From NCBI RefSeq assembly GCF_003226565.1, contig NZ_QKOE01000001.1:1-64000 (forward strand): DNA of 64,000 nucleotides. The letters run 5' to 3'. The translations under genes were made by a program, and so were the position numbers. Source of the DNA: Parazoarcus communis SWub3 = DSM 12120 (GTDB lineage Bacteria > Pseudomonadota > Gammaproteobacteria > Burkholderiales > Rhodocyclaceae). Below are positions 53,124 to 61,832 of this stretch, piece after piece. The notes below the pieces were generated by a model. That model did not search any database, was not told where the DNA came from, and saw nothing but the letters and a program-made list of their open reading frames with translations. Each line of letters starts with the position of its first letter. Within the stretch, counting starts at the first letter, position 1.

Positions 53124-54031
53124 GCCTGGCCCCCACCGGCAGCGGCCTTGTTGGCACTGACCATGGCTTTTGCGTCATACCCCCCCAGCTTGTCACCCGA
53201 CAACAGCTCGTTATGGGTGTGGGCGAAGTGGTGCCAGGCGAACACCGCATCCATCGCCGTGCGCTTGCCCTGCAGGTCCTCGACATGGTTGATCGCCTGC
53301 TTGGTCAGCGCCAGTCCCATGCGCGGCTGCTGCGCGACCCGGGCGGCGAGCGCGTAGGTTTCGGCTTCGAGCCGGTCGCGCGGCACCACCCGATTGACCA
53401 TGCCCATCTGGTAGGCCCGCTCCGCGCCCATACGGTCGCCGGTCATCAGGAACTCCTTGGCAATGCGCGGATTCAGCTCGTACGGATGGGCAAAGTACTC
53501 CACACCAGGAATGCCCATGCGCACCACCGGATCCTGAAAGAACGCGTCGTCGCTGGCAACGATCAGGTCACACACCCAGGCCAGCATCAAGCCACCCGCA
53601 ACACAGGCCCCCTGCACCATGGCGATCGTCGGTTTGGGCAGTTCGCGCCAGCGGCGGCACATGTTCAGGTACACCTCCTGCTCGCGTGCGTACAAGTACT
53701 CACCGCCAGGCTTGTTGGTGTGATCCCACCACAGGTGCACCCGGTCGAAAGGCTTGTTGATGTCACGCCCTGGCGTGCCGATGTCATGCCCGGCGGAAAA
53801 GTGCCTGCCATCGCCACGCAGCACGATGACCTTGACCGCATCGTCGTCCACCGCACGGCGGAAAGCGGCGTCCAGTGCATAGGTCATCTGCGAGTTCTGT
53901 GCATTGTTGAACTCGGTACGGCTCATCGTCACCGTGGCGATACCATCGGCCACGGCGTACTTTACGGGCGCATCGGTCTCATATACCGCGTTGTCGGGAC
54001 GGCTGACATAGTTCTGGTCGAGGGCGTTCAT
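53120..54031 (-). CDS. Enoyl-CoA hydratase family protein
   Basis: 303 residues, longer than a standard crotonase because of an N-terminal extension and an insert around residues 85-110 (TPGRDINKPFDRVHLWWDHTNKP read in parts). GRHFSAGHDIG and GACVAGGLMLAWVCDLI form the oxyanion hole, and DPVVRMGIPGVEYFAHPYEL follows. It lies between ipdB (20-base gap) and ipdC (ATGA overlap) and so belongs to ring C/D degradation by position. Which hydration or isomerisation it performs is not clear. Confidence 0.88.
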   Translation of the reverse strand: MNALDQNYVSRPDNAVYETDAPVKYAVADGIATVTMSRTEFNNAQNSQMTYALDAAFRRAVDDDAVKVIVLRGDGRHFSAGHDIGTPGRDINKPFDRVHLWWDHTNKPGGEYLYAREQEVYLNMCRRWRELPKPTIAMVQGACVAGGLMLAWVCDLIVASDDAFFQDPVVRMGIPGVEYFAHPYELNPRIAKEFLMTGDRMGAERAYQMGMVNRVVPRDRLEAETYALAARVAQQPRMGLALTKQAINHVEDLQGKRTAMDAVFAWHHFAHTHNELLSGDKLGGYDAKAMVSANKAAAGGGQA

Positions 54032-54051
54032 GTACGTGTTCCTTGCCGGAA

Positions 54052-54852
54052 TCAGACCGGGACCCGGATGCCCGGCGGGTTGCCCTTGACCTGAGCACCA
54101 CGCAGATCGTGCGGATCAAGACGGCGGATGATGTCGAGTTGCGCGGCGGTCGGGTGCGGGGTCTCTCCCATGTCCGCTGCCTTCAGCAGCGGAAACCCGG
54201 TCTTGTCCTGAACTTCGTCGAAACTCACCCCAGGGTGCAGCGAACGCACCCGGATGGCGTGATCCGGACCTTCGAAATCCATCACGCACAGGTCGGTGAC
54301 GATGCGCCGGATGCTCATGAAATCCTGACGCATGCCCGGTTCCCAGCGCGCCGGGTTGAAGCCGACGCCCGACACCATGTCCACTTCGCCCTCAACAAAC
54401 ACGCGCTTGCTGTGGTTGGGCACAAAGAAGGAATTGATGTGGTTGATGCTGTTGCCCGGCAAGCCGCGCACCCCCAGGATGGCGGCCCTGGGCTTGCGGT
54501 AATCGCCCACCACCGACAGATTGGTCTGACCGAAGCGGTCGATCTGGGTCGGGCCGATCATGGCGTGACGGCGACCGCCCCACACACACTCGAACACGCG
54601 CTCGAAAGACATGTAGCCGGAATACTTCGGCACATGGTCGCCGCGCGGGCCGAGCGGAATCGGCTCCTCGACGAGGAAGCACTCGCTGTCGGTCATCAGC
54701 AGCTCGGGGGCATAGGTCAGCTTGGCCAGACTGGCACCCAGGCGTGGAATCACGCCGATGCCGGACGCCAGTACCTCGCCGTCGCCGCGCCAGGCTTCCG
54801 AGGCCGCGACGATCATCAGCTCGGCCAGGGTGAATTCAGTATTGTTGCTCAT
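54052..54852 (-). CDS. ipdB: IpdB: beta subunit of CoA-transferase-fold ring C hydrolase
   Basis: 266 residues from the ATG at 54852 with GAGGAG about 11 bases upstream. Beta-type CoA-transferase fold: ELMIVAASEAWRGDGEVLASGIG at the N-terminus, IGPTQIDRFGQTNLSVVGDY, LPGNSINHINSFFVPNHSKR. IpdAB resembles class I CoA-transferases but hydrolyses the carbon ring of COCHEA-CoA (ring C opening). The 14-base spacing to ipdA and the neighbouring ipdC and echA20 make the assignment secure. Open frame upstream through ipdA is not coding. Confidence 0.9.
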   Translation of the reverse strand: MSNNTEFTLAELMIVAASEAWRGDGEVLASGIGVIPRLGASLAKLTYAPELLMTDSECFLVEEPIPLGPRGDHVPKYSGYMSFERVFECVWGGRRHAMIGPTQIDRFGQTNLSVVGDYRKPRAAILGVRGLPGNSINHINSFFVPNHSKRVFVEGEVDMVSGVGFNPARWEPGMRQDFMSIRRIVTDLCVMDFEGPDHAIRVRSLHPGVSFDEVQDKTGFPLLKAADMGETPHPTAAQLDIIRRLDPHDLRGAQVKGNPPGIRVPV

Positions 54853-54866
54853 GCCGCTCGCGCTCC

Positions 54867-55742
54867 TCAAAACACCGGCAGGGGCAGCGTGCCCATGCGT
54901 TCGATACCGCCGTTCTTGCCCTGGTAGGCAGCCTCGCCCGGGGTGACGAACTCGTCCATGTAGGCTTGCCAGCCACCGTCTTCCGCCGCGCTGGCGACGT
55001 AGCGCTTGAAGTGGGCCATGTCCCAGCCGTACTCGGGCGCGCAGGTGGTCGGGTGAGCACCGCAGGGCGCATGCACCACGCCCTTCACCAGATAACGCTC
55101 GAAGGTGTTGAAGCGGGCCTGGTCGGGCGTGAGCGCGAGGCGCTCCTCGACGCGCTCGGCCGACACGTAGCAGGCATCCGCCGCACGCGCGACCAAGTGA
55201 TCGAAATACGGGTCCCCACCCTGGATCAGGGTATTGCCGAGTGAGTCGGCGACATTGACATGCACCAGCGCAACGTCGAGCTTCAGGGCCGGCATCGCCA
55301 GCAACACCTCGCCGTCGGCATAGGGCGACTGGATGGTCTTCAGCTCGGGATTGAGCTTGGTGACATCGGTCGCCAGACCGCAGCGCGTCGGCAGGAAAGG
55401 CACGCGCATGCCGGCGGCACGCAAGCCCCATTGCCACATCCCCTCGTCGAGCTCCATCAGCTCCAGTGCGCCGGCTTCACGCACCTTGCGATACCAGGGT
55501 TCGAGCGGAATCGCATCGAGGGTGGCGAAACCGAAGATCAGCTTCTTCACCTTGCCGGCGGCACACAGCATGCCCACATCCGGGCCGCCATAGGACACCA
55601 CGGTGAGGTCCTTCACGTCCGACCGCAGGATTTCGCGCACGATTGCCATCGGCTTGCGCCGCGGCCCCCAGCCACCGAAGCCGATGGTCATGCCATCGCG
55701 CAATTGGGCAACCACCTCGGCGGTCGTCATCAGTTTGTTCAT
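54867..55742 (-). CDS. ipdA: IpdA: alpha subunit of CoA-transferase-fold ring C hydrolase
   Basis: 291 residues from the ATG at 55742 (AGGAAAG upstream; frame open to 55772). Alpha-type CoA-transferase fold: QLRDGMTIGFGGWGPRRKPMAIVREI, VVSYGGPDVGML, VHVNVADSLGNTLIQGGDPYFD. It forms the heteromeric enzyme with IpdB and acts after FadE/EchA20 steps on the bicyclic remnant of the C and D rings. It lies 26 bases downstream of hsaC, linking A-ring cleavage and C/D degradation in one transcript. Confidence 0.9.
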   Translation of the reverse strand: MNKLMTTAEVVAQLRDGMTIGFGGWGPRRKPMAIVREILRSDVKDLTVVSYGGPDVGMLCAAGKVKKLIFGFATLDAIPLEPWYRKVREAGALELMELDEGMWQWGLRAAGMRVPFLPTRCGLATDVTKLNPELKTIQSPYADGEVLLAMPALKLDVALVHVNVADSLGNTLIQGGDPYFDHLVARAADACYVSAERVEERLALTPDQARFNTFERYLVKGVVHAPCGAHPTTCAPEYGWDMAHFKRYVASAAEDGGWQAYMDEFVTPGEAAYQGKNGGIERMGTLPLPVF

Positions 55743-55768
55743 GGATGCTTTCCTGTTGCTGGCTGCGC

Positions 55769-56671
55769 TCACGCAGCCTGTTCCTGCTGGCCCACGCCGA
55801 AGTCGTGACCCCAGATGCTGACGCGGGTAAATTCGAAGGCGTTGTGGCGTGACCAGTCGAGTTGCAGGCCGCCATAGCCATATTCGAGATCGAAACCGGA
55901 AGGAGTCTTCATGTAGAAGGAGATCATCCGGTCGTTCAGATGCTGGCCCAGCGTGGCCGACAGCGGCACCTTGTGTTCGATGCGACGATCATGGGCACGG
56001 CCAACCTCGGTCATCGAATCGACCTCGACCATCACATGCACGCAGCCGCTCGGCACCGGATACTCGGCAATCGCCAGACTGTGGTGGCGCGCGTTGTTGC
56101 AATGCATGAAGTGGATGCGGATCGGCGGCGCCGACGGGTCGGGGCGAAAATTGAAGATATCCGACAAACCAAAACCCAGCACATCGCGGAAGAAGGCAGC
56201 AGTCGCATCGAAGTTGGGCGCCGGCATCACCGTATGTCCCAGGCCCATCTCACCGGTCAGGAAACGCGGCACCCCTTGCGGCGACACGAAGGGCTGACAG
56301 TCGGACAGATGCCCCCAGCAAAGCTCGTGACGGTTACCCGACGGGTCCATCACCACCGCCACGGCCTGCATGCCACGCTGCATCACGGTCGCGGCATCGG
56401 CCAGCTCGTAGCCCACGCCCTTGGCCTCAAGTTCGGTCAGCGCAGCCTTGAAGGCCCCTTCACTCGCCAACTCCCAGCCAGAGGCGAAATAACGGCGCTC
56501 GCTTCCCGGCACCACGAGGATGCGGAAGGGACGTTCGTCCATCTTGATGTACAGACCACCACCGGGGGCCGGCGCCGTCATCATGCCAAGCACCGCCTCG
56601 GCGTAGTGCTTCCACTCGGCGATGTCGTCGATCTGGGTAACGAAGTAGGCCAAACCGCGAATGTCGATCAT
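55769..56671 (-). CDS. hsaC: Extradiol catechol dioxygenase (3,4-DHSA dioxygenase)
   Basis: 300 residues, two-domain type I extradiol dioxygenase. Iron ligands are His146 (GLGHTVMP), His212 (VHVMVEV) and Glu263 (LEYGYGG). HsaC/TesB cleaves the catechol A ring of 3,4-DHSA in the meta position. Length and motifs match the HsaC/BphC class. It is the first gene of the long operon running to fadA6 and has an operator-like palindrome 66-82 bases upstream of its ATG. The hydrolase HsaD, which would act next, was not found in the window. Confidence 0.92.
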   Translation of the reverse strand: MIDIRGLAYFVTQIDDIAEWKHYAEAVLGMMTAPAPGGGLYIKMDERPFRILVVPGSERRYFASGWELASEGAFKAALTELEAKGVGYELADAATVMQRGMQAVAVVMDPSGNRHELCWGHLSDCQPFVSPQGVPRFLTGEMGLGHTVMPAPNFDATAAFFRDVLGFGLSDIFNFRPDPSAPPIRIHFMHCNNARHHSLAIAEYPVPSGCVHVMVEVDSMTEVGRAHDRRIEHKVPLSATLGQHLNDRMISFYMKTPSGFDLEYGYGGLQLDWSRHNAFEFTRVSIWGHDFGVGQQEQAA

Positions 56672-56736
56672 CGTGCTTGCTCCCTGAAAAGGTTTCCTGC
56701 GATGGAAGCATTGTGCGAAGAGCGGGCGACCACATC

Positions 56737-56753
56737 ATCGTCCGTTGAGACTA
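56737..56753 (+). promoter_or_regulatory. Operator-like palindrome, site 8
   Basis: ATCGTCCGTTGAGACTA, upstream of the minus-strand hsaC-ipdAB operon. It resembles site 4 (both have AGACTA in the right half). Confidence 0.72.
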
Positions 56754-56777
56754 CGCAGGATGGGCAGCAGCACGGAC

Positions 56778-56812
56778 AAAAAAATGGCCACCGGCCCTTT
56801 CGGGTGGTGGCC
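56778..56812 (-). terminator. Rho-independent terminator of the Ltp2-like/DUF35-MaoC operon
   Basis: GGCCACC and GGTGGCC form the outer stem around an inner CCC-TTTC-GGG hairpin. On the minus strand it is followed by seven T (56778-56784 on the plus strand are A). It separates the two minus-strand operons. Confidence 0.88.
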
Positions 56813-56909
56813 TGCAAGGAGAGGAGGGAGAACCATGCAATGACTTGCATGTACAACAACTACGCACTACGAAAACTGAGGCGACCCGCGACGGGTCGCG
56901 TGCCGGCGA

Positions 56910-57878
56910 TCACATGTACAGGATCACCAGGTCGTTGATGACCGATGGCCGCTCGCTGCCGACCACATGGGTCACGATTTCCATCGTCAGCTGCATGCCC
57001 TTGGGCAGCTTTTCCACCGCCTTGACGCGGGTACGCGCATGAATGCGCGAGCCCGCGGGCACCGGTGCCGGGAAACGCAGGCGGTCGGAGCCGTAATTGA
57101 CCATGTTGTTGAAGCCGACGACCTCATAGTCGAGCGGGATGCGCAGACGCGACTGCAGCACCTGCACCAGGGCACCGTGGGCAATGGTGCCGCCGAATGG
57201 GCTTTGCTTGCGTGCGCGCTCGGGATCGGTGTGGATCCAGTAATCATCCCCCGACAGCTTGGCGAATTCGTCGATCAGCGCCTGATCGACGACGATCTGG
57301 TTGCTCCAGGCCGAGTAGGCCTCGCTCACCAGCGACTTCATCGCCGCCTCGTCGTCAAAGCGTACCTGGCGCCTGTCGGCCACCTCGGCCGCACTCGCCG
57401 CCGCTTCAGCGGCCGCAGCCAATGCCGCAGGAGTGCTGTCGATGCGCTCGGCCATGTCCTTGCCTGCTGCGGTAAAGCGCAACAGGGTCGTGCCGTCGGC
57501 ACTCACGGTGTCGAACACCGGCTTCACCCGCATGTCGACCTTGATCTCGGATTCATCCACGCCGATCAGGGTGGTGTTGATGCGCACGCCCTCATCGAGT
57601 TCGACCACAGCCATCTTCTGCGGCATCTCGTCGGCAAAGTCGGGCAGCGTCGGGACGCGGGTGAGCGTGTAGGTGTAGAGCGTGCCCGTACCCTTGACTT
57701 CCTTCCACGCCAGGTCCTGTGACCAGCACTTGTCGCAATGGCGGCGGGGAAAGAAAACCCAGTGGCCGCAGGACTTGCATTGCGGAATCGTGAGGCGGCC
57801 CGCCTTGAGGCCGTTCCAATACGGCGCCGAAATCTCGGTCGGTGTCGGCAGCGGTTTGTTGGTCGACATGCTCGTCAT
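56910..57878 (-). CDS. DUF35 (Zn-ribbon/OB-fold)-MaoC fusion, ChsH2-like with swapped domain order
   Basis: 322 residues. Residues about 18-150 form a DUF35 domain: a four-Cys zinc ribbon (CKSCGHWVFFPRRHCDKC) followed by an OB fold (GTGTLYTYTLTRVP). An Ala-rich linker (about 150-170) joins a MaoC hydratase domain (about 185-322) with LSGDDYWIHTDPERA and GGTIAHGALVQVL. In mycobacteria ChsH2 combines the same domains in the opposite order; its DUF35 part binds the aldolase Ltp2. The Ltp2-like gene here overlaps its start (ATGA). It probably hydrates the C17-20 enoyl-CoA and supports its aldol cleavage. AGGGAG precedes the ATG. Confidence 0.88.
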   Translation of the reverse strand: MTSMSTNKPLPTPTEISAPYWNGLKAGRLTIPQCKSCGHWVFFPRRHCDKCWSQDLAWKEVKGTGTLYTYTLTRVPTLPDFADEMPQKMAVVELDEGVRINTTLIGVDESEIKVDMRVKPVFDTVSADGTTLLRFTAAGKDMAERIDSTPAALAAAAEAAASAAEVADRRQVRFDDEAAMKSLVSEAYSAWSNQIVVDQALIDEFAKLSGDDYWIHTDPERARKQSPFGGTIAHGALVQVLQSRLRIPLDYEVVGFNNMVNYGSDRLRFPAPVPAGSRIHARTRVKAVEKLPKGMQLTMEIVTHVVGSERPSVINDLVILYM

Positions 57879-59086
57879 GCTCCCTGGAGAATCAGTGCAC
57901 CCTGCTCGCTCATCACGCCGCCGGTGCCGGAAACGAACACGGTGTCGCAGCGCTTGAGTTGACGCTCGCCAGCGCGGCCGGAAATCTGATGGAAGGCCTC
58001 GATGACCTGCGACATGCCGCCGGCGGTGCCGCTCTGGCCGAAGCTCAACTGCCCGCCGTGGGTGTTCATCGGGAAGTTGCCCTTGTAGGTCAGGTCATGC
58101 TCGCGCACCCAGCGCATACCCTCGCCCTTGGGGGCAAAACCGGCATCTTCCAGCGTCAGCAGCACCGTGATGGTGTAGCAGTCGTAGAGCTGTGCAGCCT
58201 GAATGTCGCTGCGCTTGATACCCGCCATTGCGAAGGCGCGCTCGGCCGCGGGGCCGATCGGGGTATCCGTCATCTCGTTCGCGTAGGTCGGCGACTTGAA
58301 ATACAGGTGCTCGCCAAAGCCGGTGATACAGGCGCCACGGTTCCTTGCGCGCGCTGCCACCTCCTTCGAGGCGACGATCACCGCCGCGCCGCCGGCCACC
58401 GGCATCACGATCTCGAGCACGCGCAGCGGCTCGGCCACCATCTTGCTGGCAAGCACGTCCTCGATGGACAGCGGTTTGCCGAAGAAGCTGGCGTCCGGGT
58501 TGGCGAGCGCGTTGGTGCGCTGGTCGACCGCGATCTTGGCCATCGCCACCGGGTCATAGCCGTACTTGGCCGCGTAGCGCTGGGCAATCATTGCATAGCC
58601 GGTATTCTGGCCCATGTGACCATAGGGCAGATCGAACTCCGCCTCGGGCGCGCCGAAGGCAGTACTGTGGCCGCCAAAGCGCATCGCCCGCGCCATCCAG
58701 CTCGGATCTTCATCGGGACCAAAGGGCGCCATGCGTGCAGGAATCACACACAACACCGCCTGGCACAGGCCCATCTCGACTGCCATCGCCGCACGCCACA
58801 CCGCCGCCACCGACGAGCACCCGCCCAGATCGACGACTTCGGCAAAGTTGAGTGACAGACCGAGGTATTCAGCCGCCATCGCCGGCACAAAAACCTGCGC
58901 CTCGTGAAACTGCGGGCCATGGATGACCAGGCCGTCGATGTCGGCGGCCTTCAACCCAGCGTCTGCCAGCGCGCGGCCGGCCAGGTCAGCCACCTGCTCG
59001 AGATGAAACATCCGCGGCGCGGTCGCGTACTTCTCCGGCCTGTACTGCGCGGCGCCGACGATTGCTGCGTTTCCTTTGAGACCCAT
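57875..59086 (-). CDS. Ltp2-like thiolase-fold aldolase (steroid side-chain retro-aldolase)
   Basis: 403 residues of the SCP-x/lipid-transfer thiolase group. It lacks a typical thiolase Cys motif; characteristic segments are EVVDLGGCSSVAAVWRAAMAV, LYDCYTITVLLTLEDAGF, NTHGGQLSFGQSGTAGG and SGTGGVMSEQGALIL. Ltp2 and the proteobacterial SAL proteins cleave the 17-hydroxy side-chain CoA ester, releasing a short acyl-CoA and a 17-ketosteroid. Direct overlap with a DUF35-containing protein strengthens this assignment. AAGGGAG precedes the ATG at 59086. The exact chain length removed is not determinable from sequence. Confidence 0.87.
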   Translation of the reverse strand: MGLKGNAAIVGAAQYRPEKYATAPRMFHLEQVADLAGRALADAGLKAADIDGLVIHGPQFHEAQVFVPAMAAEYLGLSLNFAEVVDLGGCSSVAAVWRAAMAVEMGLCQAVLCVIPARMAPFGPDEDPSWMARAMRFGGHSTAFGAPEAEFDLPYGHMGQNTGYAMIAQRYAAKYGYDPVAMAKIAVDQRTNALANPDASFFGKPLSIEDVLASKMVAEPLRVLEIVMPVAGGAAVIVASKEVAARARNRGACITGFGEHLYFKSPTYANEMTDTPIGPAAERAFAMAGIKRSDIQAAQLYDCYTITVLLTLEDAGFAPKGEGMRWVREHDLTYKGNFPMNTHGGQLSFGQSGTAGGMSQVIEAFHQISGRAGERQLKRCDTVFVSGTGGVMSEQGALILQGA

Positions 59087-59163
59087 GCTCCCTTACCTCG
59101 CTGATCCGGACCCAGCCCGGCCTTGTATTGGGTGTAACGATGCCACACCGCCCCAGGGACGTA

Positions 59164-59180
59164 ATCGTTCAAATCGACTA
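59164..59180 (+). promoter_or_regulatory. Operator-like palindrome, site 9
   Basis: ATCGTTCAAATCGACTA, 15 of 17 consensus positions. It sits in the divergent gap between the Ltp2-like gene (minus) and the quinohemoprotein gene (plus). Confidence 0.62.
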
Positions 59181-59291
59181 GGCAAAACGGAGGACCCCTC
59201 CGGATGGACGATTCGGCCATCGCCCTCAACCCCAATCATGCGCAAGTCATCCCCACCCCGCAGATCACCGCACCACTGAAGGAGCCCCGGC

Positions 59292-61394
59292 ATGCGTCGA
59301 TTCCCCCTCAAACCACTACTCGCCGTACTGGCCTCCAGCAGTGTTCTTGCCGCACAGCCCCCCGCCATTGGGGCAACCGCCCTACCGCCCACTCCGCGGC
59401 TCGACACTGCCGGGGAGTGGGCCCGGCACGGGCTGGATACCGCGGAGACCCGCTTCAGCCGGTTGTCCGCGATCAACTCGAACAATGTCGGGCGACTGGG
59501 GCTGGCCTGGCATTTCCGTTTCGACCGCCCGCGCGGCGTCGAGGCCACGCCCATCATGGTCGCTGACACGCTGTATGTCAGCGGCCCATGGGGCGTGGTG
59601 TATGCGCTCGACGCGCGCAATGGCCAACTCAAGTGGCAGCACGATCCGCAGGTGCCGGCCGGCAAGGGCATGCATGCGTGCTGCGACGTGGTCAATCGCG
59701 GCGTGGCCGTGGAGGACGGGCGCGTGTTCGTCGCCACCATCGACGGCCGCCTGCAGGCGCTGGACGCGCGGAACGGCCGCCTGTTGTGGTCGACGCGAAC
59801 CTTCGACTTCGACACGCCCTACACCATCACCGGGGCTCCCCGCGTGGCTCAAGGCCTGGTCGTGATTGGCAACGGCGGTGCCGAATACGGCGTACGCGGC
59901 TTCGTCTCGGCCTACGACGCGCAGACGGGCGAACTGCGCTGGCGCTTTTACACCGTGCCGGGCAACCCAGCCGACGGCCCCGATGGCACCATCTCCGACC
60001 GCCCGCTAAAGGACCTCGCACGCTCGACCTGGCGCGGCGAATGGTGGCGCTACGGTGGTGGCGGCACGGTCTGGGACTCGATGACCTGGGACCCCGAGCT
60101 CGACCTGCTCTACTTCGGCGTTGGCAACGGCTCACCCCACGACCGCGATATCCGTAGCCCTGGCGGCGGCGACAACCTCTTTCTGTCGTCGATTGTTGCG
60201 GTACGCCGCGCAACCGGCGAATACGTCTGGCACTACCAGACCACGCCCGGTGACAGCTGGGACTACACCGCCACCCAGCACATGATCCTGGCAGAACTGA
60301 AGCTTGGCAACCGCCTGCGCAAAGTGTTGATGCAGGCGCCCAAGAACGGCTTCTTCTACGTGCTCGACCGCGCCACCGGCGAACTGCTCTCTGCGGACAA
60401 ATACGTGCCGGTCAACTGGGCCAGCCACGTCGACCCCGGCAGCGGCCGTCCGGTGGAAACCGAGGGCGCCCGTTACCCCACGGACCAGCCCTTCCTCGTG
60501 CAACCCTCGCAGCTGGGTGGCCACAACTGGCAGCCGATGGCCTGGAGCCCGGACACTGGCCTGGTCTACATCCCGGCGCAGGAAAACACCGGCTTCATGA
60601 TGAAGGAACCGGTGTTCCGCCACGAACCCGAACGCTGGAACACCGGCGTGCTCAATCCACCGATGCCGCCCGATCCCGCCCTGCTCGAGCAGGCCAGGGC
60701 CTCGATGCGCGGCCACCTGCTGGCCTGGGATCCGGTGCGTCGCACCGCCACCTGGCGCACCCCGCATTCCGGCTCGTGGAATGGGGGCGTGCTGGCAACT
60801 GCCGGCGGCCTGGTGTTCCAGGGGGTTGGTGGCGAGGGACTGGTTGCCTTCGATGCCCGCGACGGCCGCCGCCTGTGGCAGTCGGACATCTGGCTTGACA
60901 TCCTTGGCGGCCCAATCAGCTACACGCTCGACGGCGAACAGTACATCGCTGCGGCGGCCGGCTTCGGCAGCTCGATGCACATCACCTCCAGCGCCCTGCT
61001 GCCGCGCACCGGCGCCCCGGTACCCGGCGGCCTGTTCGTCTGGAAGCTGGACGGCAAGGCCGCCACGCCAGCGCCAACACATCGGCCGAGTGTGACGCCG
61101 CCGGCCGACACCGCCACGGAACCCGAGATCGGGCACGGCGCAGCCCGTTACGCGCGCTACTGCATGCAGTGTCATGGAGCCGGGGCGGTCGCCGGCGGCG
61201 GCATGCCCGACCTGCGCCAATCCCCCTACCTGAGCGAGGCCGCACTCTTCCGCCGCCCGCTTCTCGACGGCCTGCTGGCCGCACGCGGCATGCCCGGCTT
61301 CGCTGATACGCTGAAGGAGGCTGACGCGGATGCGATCCGCCACTACATCATTCGCATGGCCCACACCTTCGGCCGCCTGCCGGCGAAGGATTGA
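59292..61394 (+). CDS. PQQ-dependent quinohemoprotein alcohol dehydrogenase
   Basis: 700 residues with an N-terminal signal sequence (about 1-28). The body is an eight-bladed PQQ propeller: LKWQHDPQVP, adjacent cysteines at HACCDVVNRG (the PQQ disulfide), GDSWDYTATQ and LGGHNWQPMAWSP. The C-terminus carries a cytochrome c domain with CxxCH at Cys624/Cys627/His628. These type II enzymes oxidise alcohols in the periplasm and pass electrons through heme. With an operator-like site upstream, oxidation of a steroid hydroxyl or side-chain alcohol is likely. The operon has no PQQ biosynthesis genes in this window. Confidence 0.92.
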   Translation: MRRFPLKPLLAVLASSSVLAAQPPAIGATALPPTPRLDTAGEWARHGLDTAETRFSRLSAINSNNVGRLGLAWHFRFDRPRGVEATPIMVADTLYVSGPWGVVYALDARNGQLKWQHDPQVPAGKGMHACCDVVNRGVAVEDGRVFVATIDGRLQALDARNGRLLWSTRTFDFDTPYTITGAPRVAQGLVVIGNGGAEYGVRGFVSAYDAQTGELRWRFYTVPGNPADGPDGTISDRPLKDLARSTWRGEWWRYGGGGTVWDSMTWDPELDLLYFGVGNGSPHDRDIRSPGGGDNLFLSSIVAVRRATGEYVWHYQTTPGDSWDYTATQHMILAELKLGNRLRKVLMQAPKNGFFYVLDRATGELLSADKYVPVNWASHVDPGSGRPVETEGARYPTDQPFLVQPSQLGGHNWQPMAWSPDTGLVYIPAQENTGFMMKEPVFRHEPERWNTGVLNPPMPPDPALLEQARASMRGHLLAWDPVRRTATWRTPHSGSWNGGVLATAGGLVFQGVGGEGLVAFDARDGRRLWQSDIWLDILGGPISYTLDGEQYIAAAAGFGSSMHITSSALLPRTGAPVPGGLFVWKLDGKAATPAPTHRPSVTPPADTATEPEIGHGAARYARYCMQCHGAGAVAGGGMPDLRQSPYLSEAALFRRPLLDGLLAARGMPGFADTLKEADADAIRHYIIRMAHTFGRLPAKD

Positions 61395-61408
61395 GCGCAG
61401 CAAAGAAA

Positions 61409-61445
61409 CATGGCCCTGCCTTCGGTCTCCGAAGGCAGGGCCATG
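61409..61445. terminator. Strong bidirectional terminator hairpin
   Basis: A 17-base perfect stem (CATGGCCCTGCCTTCGG with its complement) on a three-base loop, 15 bases after the PQQ gene stop. It also follows the convergent small minus-strand gene; its flank toward that gene reads TTCTTT on the minus strand. Confidence 0.85.
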
Positions 61446-61484
61446 TCATTCGATCCAAGCGCCGAGGCGGTCGCTGAACATCAA

Positions 61485-61688
61485 TCAGTGCATTGCCAGC
61501 ATGACGAAAAAGCGTTCGGTCGAGACGTTTGCCGGGGAACCCGCGTCCGGACACCTCGCTTCGCCAGCGCTGCAGGCCGGAGTCTGCACCAGCGAATCCA
61601 GCACCCCGGTGTGGCCACGATCGAGCATTGCAGCAAGCGCTGCCAGGCATCCAAACACACACCCGAACAACAAGGCTTTTGTAATCAT
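61485..61688 (-). CDS. Tiny membrane or secreted protein, operator-associated
   Basis: 67 residues from the ATG at 61688 with a strong GGAGGAG seven bases upstream. One N-terminal hydrophobic segment (about residues 4-21, with two Cys, FGCVFGCLAAL) precedes a polar tail with two more Cys (CSAGEARC). I know no family. The frame is open to 61856, but the ribosome site fixes the start. It has its own operator-like palindrome 145-161 bases upstream and a terminator after it, so it appears to be a single-gene, steroid-regulated transcript. An inner-membrane anchor, or less likely a lipoprotein, is suggested. Confidence 0.65.
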   Translation of the reverse strand: MITKALLFGCVFGCLAALAAMLDRGHTGVLDSLVQTPACSAGEARCPDAGSPANVSTERFFVMLAMH

Positions 61689-61832
61689 GTACTTCTCCTC
61701 CGTGCGCCACAGTTTCGCGTACGCGCTGCACGCGGCCTGCAGGAACGAGGTACGACGCCGCTTCACTGCGACTGCCGCCCAAGAGTCTCCTCCTGCACGT
61801 TGTAGAGATTGACGAAGACGCGCAAACGCAAC

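Noticed and set aside
51168-53357. 729-codon plus-strand frame over echA20 and ipdC
   Set aside because: Antisense shadow of well-supported genes; the translation has no domain pattern.
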